Assembly (NCBI RefSeq): GCF_007830635.1
Contig: NZ_VLLA01000022.1
Location: forward strand, 124,001-188,000
Reading direction: 5' to 3'
Length of the DNA stretch: 64,000 bases
Source of the DNA: Bradyrhizobium huanghuaihaiense
Lineage (GTDB): Bacteria; Pseudomonadota; Alphaproteobacteria; Rhizobiales; Xanthobacteraceae
Every line of letters starts with the position of its first letter. The stretch's first letter is position 1. The translations under genes were made by a program, and so were the position numbers. Shown piece after piece: positions 7,260-14,517 of this stretch. A model generated the notes under the pieces. The model saw only the letters and a program-made list of their open reading frames with translations, did no database searches and was not told the DNA's origin.

Positions 7260-8650
7260 AACAGAACATCCTCGTCGTCTCCGAGTCGCTCGGACAACCC
7301 AACCACAAGCGCGGCATCTTCCATTTCACGCGGGAGCTGGTGCGTTCGCTCGCCTCGGAGGGCCACGAACTCACGCTGCTGGTGGAGACCTCGAAGCGCT
7401 ACCGCAAGCTGTTGCGGCGCGAGCGGCGCACGAAGCTGTTCGCGGCGCAGTCCCGCAACATCGAGCTGCTTGCGCTTTATCGCTTCCTCGACGAAATCAA
7501 CGTGAGCGGGCCGGTGACGCTCAGCGGCACGCGCCGCAAATTCGACTGGCTCCGCCACAGGGTCGGCATGTTGCTGTCGCGGGACAACATCCTCTGCCTG
7601 CTGCGCGCGATCGGCCTGCGTGGCTTGAACGCGCGACTGATCGAGAACCGGCCCGCCGCGCTCGAATACATACCGCCGGATCTGAGCCACCTCGAACTGT
7701 TCGGCGACTTCCAGCTCGAGCCCGGATTCTTCAACTATCAGGACTCCTCGGCCTTCTTCCTGCTCCCGCCGCCGCGGATCGACGCGCGCGACTACGACGT
7801 GATCGTCGTGGACACCCCGACCCGCGTGGCGATCAAGCGCAGGCCGGACGCCAAGGTGATCTGCGTCGTCCACGACCTGTTGCCGCTCACCGATCTCAAG
7901 CTCAGCGACATCGCCACCCGGCAGTTCCTGGCGCGAATCCGCACCAGCCTGCGCCAGGCCGACGAGCTCGCCTTCGTTTCAAACTACAGCATGATGCGGT
8001 TCAGGGAACTGTTGCCGCAATTTGCGCACCTACCGGCGCGGGTCGTGTATCCCCGCACCCGGTTCGACGCCCCGGATGTCCTGCACCTTCCAGCCCCGTC
8101 GGGGCGTCCGGGGCGGCCGAGCTTCGTCGTGATCGTCTCGAACGAGCCGCGCAAGAACGTCGCCGCCGTCGTCCGCGCCTTCCGGGCCGTGCCGCAGGCC
8201 GATCTCGTCGTGATCGGCTATGCCGGCGAGATCAGCCGGATGCGCAACCTCCCGCCCAACGTCCGCTTCGCCGGCTATGTCGACGAGCACGAGAAGGCCG
8301 CCTTGATCGCGGAGGCGCACGGCCTGATCATGCCGAGCCTTGCCGAAGGTTTTGGCGTGCCGATCATCGAGGCGCTGGCCGCGAACACGCCGGTGCTGTG
8401 CTCGGACATCGCGGTCTTCCGCGAGGTCGCCGGCGAGCTGGCCGATTATTTCGACCCGTATTCGACGGACTCGATCGCCGCATCCGTCACCCGAGTCCTG
8501 ACGCGGCAGGAGGACTGGCGCGGCAAGATCCGGGCGCGGCGCCCGGAGCTTGCGAAGCGCTTCGGTTACGAGACGCAGGCCCGCGATTTCCTCGGCCGCC
8601 AGGTGCCCGCGGAAAGACTGGTCGCCGCGCCGCTCGCATCATACGGATGA
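7256..8650 (+). CDS. Glycosyltransferase family 4
   Basis: A 464-aa GT-B glycosyltransferase. The C-terminal half carries SFVVIVSNEPRKNVAAVVRAF (nucleotide-sugar domain start), and then PSLAEGFGVPIIEALAANTPVLCS with the EGFG...E motif typical of GT4. The N-terminal half has a long Arg-rich insertion, so the acceptor is probably unusual. It overlaps the ATPase gene by 4 bp and its stop overlaps the ligase-like gene start, so all four genes are coupled. Probably adds a sugar to the glycan exported by this cluster. Confidence 0.85.
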   Translation: MKQNILVVSESLGQPNHKRGIFHFTRELVRSLASEGHELTLLVETSKRYRKLLRRERRTKLFAAQSRNIELLALYRFLDEINVSGPVTLSGTRRKFDWLRHRVGMLLSRDNILCLLRAIGLRGLNARLIENRPAALEYIPPDLSHLELFGDFQLEPGFFNYQDSSAFFLLPPPRIDARDYDVIVVDTPTRVAIKRRPDAKVICVVHDLLPLTDLKLSDIATRQFLARIRTSLRQADELAFVSNYSMMRFRELLPQFAHLPARVVYPRTRFDAPDVLHLPAPSGRPGRPSFVVIVSNEPRKNVAAVVRAFRAVPQADLVVIGYAGEISRMRNLPPNVRFAGYVDEHEKAALIAEAHGLIMPSLAEGFGVPIIEALAANTPVLCSDIAVFREVAGELADYFDPYSTDSIAASVTRVLTRQEDWRGKIRARRPELAKRFGYETQARDFLGRQVPAERLVAAPLASYG

Positions 8651-9927
8651 CAGCCGAATCCGCGATGTGGTCCGGGCCTGCCGATCGGCAGGGCTGCCGG
8701 ACGGGATGGCGGAGCTGGCGCAACCGGGTCGCGTTGGTCCGGACGGCAGATGTGCTCGTCATCCTGATCGCGGCATCGCTGCCATGGTCCACCACGGCGC
8801 CTTCGATCTTCGTCGGGCTCTGGCTGCTCGCGGTGACGCCGACCATCGCCTGGCGCGACTATGCGCGCCAGCTCGCGCGGCCGGCATTTGCCCTGCCCTT
8901 CGTGCTCCTGCTGCTCGCGCTGCTTGGCACGCTGTGGTCGGAGGGGGCGTGGGCGGACCGGCTGCATGCGATCAAGCCGGTCGCAAAGCTCGTGCTGATT
9001 CCGCCGCTGCTCTACCATTTCAGCCGGTCCGAGCGCGGCTTGCACGTCTGCATCGCCTTTCTCGCCTCCTGCGCCCTGCTTGCCGTGTTCTCCTGGATCG
9101 TGCTGCTCCATCCCGACTGGAAGATCACCGCGACGGCGTCATCAGGCGTTCCCGTCAAGAACTACATCGACCAGAGCCAGGAGTTCACGCTGTGCGCCTT
9201 TGCGCTTGCGCTGCCCGCGCTCACCCTCTGGCGCGACCGACGCGCGGCCGCAACAGTCGTCTGCCTGTCCTTGATCCTGCTGTTCGTCACCAACATGGTG
9301 TTCGTCGCCGCGGCCCGCACCGCCCTGCTCTGCATCGTGGTGCTGCTGGCTCTGTTCGCCTGGAGGCATCTAAGCCGGCGGGCAGCGCTCCTCCTGCTTG
9401 CGGGCGCGGTCACAGCAAGCCTGCTGGCCTGGACGACCTCGCCCTATCTGCGCCAGCGCATCGCCGACGTCGCGATCGAATACCGCTACGGCCATGAGGA
9501 CATCAGCCGCGCCTCGACCGCGCAGCGGCTGACCTATTGGCGCAAAGCGCTTCACGCCTTCACCGAGGCGCCTCTGATCGGCCACGGCACCGGCTCGATC
9601 AAGCGCCAGTTCGAGCGCGCCGCCACCAGCGAAAGCAGCCTTGCTGCCGAAGTCGTCAACAACCCGCACAACCAGACCCTCAACGTCGCGGTGCAATGGG
9701 GGCTTTTGGGAGTCGTCCTGCTCTACGCCATGTGGATCGCGCAGCTACAGCTGTTCCTCGGCGAAGGCCTTGCCGCCTGGATCGGCCTCGCCGCACTCGT
9801 GCAGAACATCGCAAGCTCGCTCCTCAACTCACACCTGTTCGATTTCCACGAGGGCTGGATGTATGTGCTTGGCGTCGGCGTTGCCGGCGGCATGGTCCTG
9901 AAGGCGAAAGCCGGCAGCCAGAAGTGA
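8647..9927 (+). CDS. O-antigen ligase/polymerase family membrane protein
   Basis: A 426-aa polytopic protein with about ten hydrophobic segments. A large periplasmic loop contains YWRKALHAFTEAPLIGHGTGSIKRQFE, the Wzy_C/WaaL-type signature, ahead of the HNQTLNVAVQWGLLG helix. It should ligate or polymerise lipid-linked glycan at the periplasmic face. The same frame is open for another 470 codons upstream, but that stretch is antisense-like noise across the GT4 gene. I chose the ATG at 8647 because it overlaps the previous stop (ATGA). Ligase versus polymerase cannot be decided from sequence. Confidence 0.82.
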   Translation: MTAESAMWSGPADRQGCRTGWRSWRNRVALVRTADVLVILIAASLPWSTTAPSIFVGLWLLAVTPTIAWRDYARQLARPAFALPFVLLLLALLGTLWSEGAWADRLHAIKPVAKLVLIPPLLYHFSRSERGLHVCIAFLASCALLAVFSWIVLLHPDWKITATASSGVPVKNYIDQSQEFTLCAFALALPALTLWRDRRAAATVVCLSLILLFVTNMVFVAAARTALLCIVVLLALFAWRHLSRRAALLLLAGAVTASLLAWTTSPYLRQRIADVAIEYRYGHEDISRASTAQRLTYWRKALHAFTEAPLIGHGTGSIKRQFERAATSESSLAAEVVNNPHNQTLNVAVQWGLLGVVLLYAMWIAQLQLFLGEGLAAWIGLAALVQNIASSLLNSHLFDFHEGWMYVLGVGVAGGMVLKAKAGSQK

Positions 9928-9978
9928 CCTGCGGACGTGACCGACCTCGCCAGGCAAGCGCCGCGATCTTCCGCGGGG

Positions 9979-10917
9979 TCAAGCGGCGGATCGGGAACTC
10001 ACGCGGCGCAACAAGCCGAGCACGCGCCCGTCGATCACCAGCAACGCGCTGCCGATGACGATGGCACCCGCGATCTCGCGCATGGAGATCGGCTCCCCCA
10101 GCACCAGCCAGCCCAGCAGGATGGCAGTGACGGGAATGAGCAGCGTCACCAGCATGACATTGGTCGCGCCCGAGCGCCGGATGATCTGGAAGAAGACGAT
10201 GTAGGCGAGCGCCGTTGACAAGCCTGCAAGTCCAAGCACCGCGAGCCACGTCGTGACGGCCGGCATCGGCAGATGCCATGGCTGCTCCACCATGCCGGCG
10301 ACGACCGCCATCATCACCGTGGACGCCATCAATTGAAATGTCGCCGTTCCAAGCGGCGGAGAGTCCTTGAGCAGCCGCCGCGCGGCCAGCGCCGCAAAGC
10401 CATAGCTGAACGCGCCGCCGAGGCAGAGCAGGATGCCGAGCCCCTGCCCCGGCCGCGTCTCGACGCCCCATCCGCGCAGGATGACCACGCCGACGACGCC
10501 CAGCGCCACGCCGGCCAGACGCCGCATCTGCAACGCTTCCTCGCCAGCCCCGGCCATGACGATCACCGTGAACAACGGTGTCGTGGCATTCAGGGTCGAA
10601 GCGAGCCCGCTCGGAACGAAGGTCTGGCCGATCACGATCAGCGAGAACGGGACGACGTTGTTGAGCAGCCCGATCGCGACGAACGGCGTCCAGCCTGCGG
10701 CGCCCTTTGGAAAGCTGATGCCCTGCACGCGGAGCAGCGGCAGCAGAATGGCCGCGCCAAGCGCAACGCGAAGCAACACCAGCGTCAGAGGCGGCAATTC
10801 CCGCAGAGCCGCGCCGTTGAAGAAGAACGATCCGCCCCAGAGGATCGAGAGCACAGCGAGCAGCGACCAGTCTCGCGCGTCGATCCGGTTGTCGTTCGAG
10901 GGCATGGGGTCTCGCAT
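9979..10917 (-). CDS. EamA (DMT superfamily) transporter
   Basis: A 312-aa protein with ten predicted membrane segments in two EamA repeats (LLAVLSILWGGSFFFNGAALRELPP at the start of the first; WLAVLGLAGLSTALAYIVFF in the second). The family exports or imports metabolites; the substrate is not predictable. The start could be the ATG at 10917 or 10905; the open frame to 11001 would overlap the next gene and adds a non-homologous Arg-rich tail. A second EamA gene lies immediately upstream on the same strand, suggesting an operon of two divergent paralogues. Confidence 0.85.
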   Translation of the reverse strand: MRDPMPSNDNRIDARDWSLLAVLSILWGGSFFFNGAALRELPPLTLVLLRVALGAAILLPLLRVQGISFPKGAAGWTPFVAIGLLNNVVPFSLIVIGQTFVPSGLASTLNATTPLFTVIVMAGAGEEALQMRRLAGVALGVVGVVILRGWGVETRPGQGLGILLCLGGAFSYGFAALAARRLLKDSPPLGTATFQLMASTVMMAVVAGMVEQPWHLPMPAVTTWLAVLGLAGLSTALAYIVFFQIIRRSGATNVMLVTLLIPVTAILLGWLVLGEPISMREIAGAIVIGSALLVIDGRVLGLLRRVSSRSAA

Positions 10918-10972
10918 CGGCAGTCGACTTAGTCCAGACCGGCGGACGGGGCCACCCGATCTCCGATAGACC

Positions 10973-11863
10973 CTAAGGGCTCGCGCTCTGGCTCTCGTCA
11001 CGCTTTGGCGCGTCGCCGGCGAGATCGGCGACCACCGCTCCGATCACCAAAGCCCCGCCAATGAGCGCATGGAAGGCCGGCACCTCGCGGAAGGCAACCC
11101 AGATCCAGAACGGCATCAAAGGGGTTTCCAGCGTCGCGATCAGCGACGCCTGCCCCGATGGCAGCAGGCGCGAGCCGAGCATGTAGAAGGTCAGGCCGAG
11201 CGCGACCTGAAGGCAGCCGAACGCCGCGAGGATGGCAAGGCCGCTGCCACCGACATGGGCGATGTCGTGCGCGAACGGAAGACTGACGAAGCTTCCCAGG
11301 AAGTTCGAGAGCGCGGCTGCCGCCACCATCGACGTCTCCCTGTGGCGCCGAACGACGACCGTCATTGCCGAGATGGCGAGCACCATCAGACAGCCTAGCG
11401 CGACGCCGCCGATATCGGCCCCTGCCGCGACGCCGCCCACCGTGATGGCCACGCCGGCGAAGGCGACGAGACTCGCAGCCAGCGTCCGCCATGTCGCGGC
11501 CTCACCGAGCCACAGCCATGCGAGCGCCGCAGCGACAAACGGTTGCGTGGCGATCAGCACGGCGACGTTCATCACCTTGGTCATCTGGAGCGCGGGGATG
11601 AAGGAGACCATGCCGATCGTCGACAACGAGGCCACCATCAGGCCGCCGCGGCCCGGCACCACCAATTGCCGCAAGCTGCCGCGCCCCTGCATCAGGACGA
11701 GAAACACCGTGATGAGGCTGCCGCCGAACAGGCCGCGCCAGAACAGGATGGTCCAGGGATCGAACGGCAAGAGACGGGTGAAGAACGGCGCGGTGCTCCA
11801 GGCAACCGCGGCAGCGACGACGAGGGCAATGCCGAGACCGCGTTCCGAACGTGGCTGCCCCAT
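10973..11863 (-). CDS. EamA (DMT superfamily) transporter
   Basis: A 296-aa ten-helix transporter with the EamA double repeat. It starts GIALVVAAAVAWSTAPFFTRLLP, which resembles the opening of drug/metabolite exporters. It precedes another EamA gene on the same strand and follows the dehydrogenase gene by 13 bp, so the three minus-strand genes may be one transcript. Identity between the two EamA proteins looks low, so this is not a recent duplication. Substrate unknown. Confidence 0.85.
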   Translation of the reverse strand: MGQPRSERGLGIALVVAAAVAWSTAPFFTRLLPFDPWTILFWRGLFGGSLITVFLVLMQGRGSLRQLVVPGRGGLMVASLSTIGMVSFIPALQMTKVMNVAVLIATQPFVAAALAWLWLGEAATWRTLAASLVAFAGVAITVGGVAAGADIGGVALGCLMVLAISAMTVVVRRHRETSMVAAAALSNFLGSFVSLPFAHDIAHVGGSGLAILAAFGCLQVALGLTFYMLGSRLLPSGQASLIATLETPLMPFWIWVAFREVPAFHALIGGALVIGAVVADLAGDAPKRDESQSASP

Positions 11864-11876
11864 GTGAATGTACCGG

Positions 11877-12758
11877 CTAGGATGGCTTCTTCGGCCGCGA
11901 CACCAGCTCGATCATCTTGCCTTCATCGTCATCCGGCATCACCGCTTTGGCCTGCGCGTAGGCCTCGACGGCCGCGCGCGCGACCAGCGGCTTGCCGGCG
12001 AGCAGGCTCTCGGCGAGCGTCACGGCGTAGGCGGCATCCTTGTGCCGCAGCGCTGCCGTGAAGGTCGCGCCGGAAAAATCGCGGGCGACCATGCGCTTCG
12101 AATGACGCTGCACCTGCGGGCTGGCGGCGACGCCTGCCTGGATCGACTCCAGCACGAGGTTCATGTCGAGCCCGGCCTGCTCGGCGATGGCGAGGCCTTC
12201 GGCGAGCCCGGCGATCTGGATCGCGCCCATGAGATTGTTGATGAGCTTGTAGACCGTGCCGGAGCCGACGGCGCCGAAATGGCGGATGGTCGAGCCGATC
12301 GGTTCGAGGAACGGGCGGGCGCGTTCGAGATCGGCGGCGTCGGCGCCGACGAGCAGCGTCAGTTTTCCGGCGGCCGCGGCGTCCGGCAATCCCGTCACGG
12401 GGCAGTCGATATAGATCAGCCCACGCGCATTGAACTCGCGGCCCATCTCGCGGGCGTGGTCATAGGAGACGGTAGAGCATTCGATCGCGATGGTGCCGGC
12501 CTTCGCCGTCTTGGCCGCGCCTTGCGGCCCGAGCCAGACCGCGCGCGAAGCCTCGTCGTCGGCAACCATGGCCACGACCGCATCGGCATCGATCGCAGCA
12601 TCTTCCGGCGAGGTCGCCCAAAGCGCGCCGCGCGCGATCAGGTCCTCCGCCTTGGCCTTGCTGCGATTCCACAGCGTCACCGTGAAGCCGGCATCGAGAT
12701 AACGGCCGGCCATCCCGTGGCCCATGCGCCCGAGGCCAATGAACGCAACTCGCATCAT
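11877..12758 (-). CDS. NAD(P)-dependent beta-hydroxyacid dehydrogenase family
   Basis: A 293-aa member of the 3-hydroxyisobutyrate dehydrogenase/tartronate semialdehyde reductase family. The Rossmann motif GLGRMGHGM is at residues 8-16. The catalytic lysine K171 sits in GSGTVYKLINN, and the family's all-helical C-terminal domain follows. The substrate loop reads DCPVTGLPDAAAAG where characterised 3-hydroxyisobutyrate dehydrogenases have PVSGG, so the substrate may differ. It reduces a semialdehyde or oxidises a beta-hydroxyacid with NAD(P). Family call is strong; the specific reaction is unknown. Confidence 0.88.
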   Translation of the reverse strand: MMRVAFIGLGRMGHGMAGRYLDAGFTVTLWNRSKAKAEDLIARGALWATSPEDAAIDADAVVAMVADDEASRAVWLGPQGAAKTAKAGTIAIECSTVSYDHAREMGREFNARGLIYIDCPVTGLPDAAAAGKLTLLVGADAADLERARPFLEPIGSTIRHFGAVGSGTVYKLINNLMGAIQIAGLAEGLAIAEQAGLDMNLVLESIQAGVAASPQVQRHSKRMVARDFSGATFTAALRHKDAAYAVTLAESLLAGKPLVARAAVEAYAQAKAVMPDDDEGKMIELVSRPKKPS

Positions 12759-12788
12759 CTAATTTCCTGCCTTTCGAGAGGCGGCATA

Positions 12789-13220
12789 CTAATCGTCATG
12801 CGGTCGAAGGAACGGTGGCAGGGCCGCATTCGGCTGGTTCATTTCACTGATCGGATCAGCCAATGAACGAAACCTGTCGAAAGCCTTCAACAGAACCATT
12901 GGCTCTCTCGGAGTGATCAGAACGTACCGAAACCAGCCGCGCGATTTCTTGATCCTGCACATCTTACGGATGCCGTTGCACAGGTCAATTTGCGCAGACC
13001 GTTTGGGAAATGTCGATCCGAGCTCTATTTCAACAATCTCGGAATACGGAATGACCATCAATCGGAAGGCGGAAAATCGTATCTTCAGCTCGGTGTCGCC
13101 GATCTCATAATTGAGATAATAGCCATCCTGCAGTTCGTGAAATCTGCGTTCTCGTTCGGCCAATGCTGCCTGCTCATCGGCCCGACGCGCCAGCTCTGCG
13201 AGCGTCTCTTCCCTCGTCAT
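12789..13220 (-). CDS. Hypothetical protein with PH-like fold character
   Basis: A 143-aa protein I do not recognise. Residues 1-30 form an Ala/Arg/Glu-rich helix (EETLAELARRADEQAALAERE). The rest alternates short strands such as YYLNYEIGDTELKIRFSAFRLMVIPYSEI and GWFRYVLITPREP, ending in an acidic/aromatic helix, which suggests a small PH-like or YokE-like fold (inference). The start at 13220 is set by GGAG seven bases upstream; the open frame continues to 13265 without support. Codon use is less GC3-biased than neighbours, hinting at later acquisition. Confidence 0.6.
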   Translation of the reverse strand: MTREETLAELARRADEQAALAERERRFHELQDGYYLNYEIGDTELKIRFSAFRLMVIPYSEIVEIELGSTFPKRSAQIDLCNGIRKMCRIKKSRGWFRYVLITPREPMVLLKAFDRFRSLADPISEMNQPNAALPPFLRPHDD

Positions 13221-13279
13221 GGTTTTCTCCGAGGTCTGGTCGATAGAGCAAGACGGCTTCAGCACTGGCAGGCTAGTCG

Positions 13280-14411
13280 TTAATCCACATCCTCGATGTC
13301 GCCGTTGGTGGTGCCGAAGGCGCGCTGCGCCAGCGTTGCGGCCATGAACTCGTCGAGATCGCCGCCGAGCACGCCCGACGTGTCGGAGGTCTGCACGCCC
13401 GTGCGCAGATCCTTCACCATCTGATAGGGCTGCAGCACGTAGGAGCGGATCTGGTGGCCCCAGCCGATATCGGTCTTGGCGGCCTGGTCGGCGGCGGCCT
13501 TCTCCTCGCGCTTCTTCAGCTCGATCTCGTAGAGCCGCGCGCGCAGCATGTCCCAGGCCTGCGCCCGGTTCTTGTGCTGGGAGCGGCCGGCCTGGCAGAC
13601 CACGGCAACGCCGGTCGGGATGTGCGTCAGGCGCACCGCGGATTCGGTCTTGTTGACGTGCTGGCCGCCGGCGCCGCCCGACCGCATCGTGTCGGTGCGG
13701 ACGTCGGATTCCTTGATGTCGATCTTGATGCTGTCGTCGATGACGGGGAACACCTGCACGCTCGAGAACGAGGTGTGCCGCCGCGCGTTTGAATCGAACG
13801 GCGAAATGCGCACGAGGCGATGCACGCCCGCTTCCGTCTTCAGCCAGCCATAGGCGTTGTGGCCGGAGACCTGGATGGTCGCCGACTTGATGCCGGCCTC
13901 TTCGCCTTCGGACTCTTCGAGATACTCGACCTTGAAGCCGTGCGTTTCGGCCCAGCGCGTGTACATGCGCAGGAGCATCTGCGCCCAGTCCTGGCTCTCG
14001 GTGCCGCCGGCGCCGGCATGGACCTCGAGATAGGAATCGAAGCGGTCCGCTTCGCCCGACAGCAGCGCCTCGAGCTCGCGCCGCGCGACTTCCTTCTTGA
14101 GGTTCTTCAGCGCAGCTTCGGCTTCGGCAACGACGCCGTCATCGCCCTCGGCCTCGCCGAGCTCGATCATGCCGATGTCGTCTTCGAGCTCCTGCTCGAC
14201 CTTGCCGATGCCCGAGAGCGAATCCTCGAGCGAGGTGCGCTCCTGCATCAGCTTCTGGGCCTTCTGGGGATCGTTCCAGAGATTGGGATCTTCTGCGAGC
14301 TTGTTCAGCTCGGCGAGGCGTGCCGTCGATTTCTCGACGTCAAAGATGCCTCCTCAGCAGCCCGACTGACTGCTTGATCTCTTCTACCAACCGTTCGATT
14401 TCGGCGCGCAT
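13280..14411 (-). CDS. prfB: Peptide chain release factor 2, programmed +1 frameshift
   Basis: Terminates translation at UGA and UAA. The gene is read in two frames: 14411-14343 (23 codons) then 14341-13280, giving 376 aa. An in-frame TGA occupies codon 24 (14342-14340). Skipping T14342 restores the frame. The GGQ peptidyl-hydrolysis motif is at residues 248-250 and the stop-codon-reading SPF tripeptide is in ISPFDS. A caller that ignores the frameshift would start at 14248 and lose the N-terminal helices (DVEKSTARLAELNKL). It lies beside the PBP1A gene, an arrangement common in Rhizobiales. Regulation is by its own level through the internal UGA. Confidence 0.95.
14339..14354 (-). promoter_or_regulatory. 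prfB programmed frameshift site
   Basis: On the minus strand: AGGAGG (14354-14349), a 3-nt spacer, then CTTTGAC (14345-14339). This is the internal Shine-Dalgarno plus slippery CTT and slow UGA used for RF2 autoregulation in many bacteria. Confidence 0.93.
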
Positions 14412-14517
14412 GTCGTTCTCTGATGTCGCGGAATTGGTCCGCGTTCGATTGCAACGGGATGTAACGGCGACGGCTGCAAAGCGCAACCGCCGGAACCGCG
14501 ATCGTCGCTGTTATCCG

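Noticed and set aside
7234..8646. Open frame continuous with the O-antigen-ligase-like gene, 470 codons upstream
   Set aside because: Arg/Ala/Pro-rich with no homology; it overlaps the GT4 gene completely. The ligase starts at 8647.
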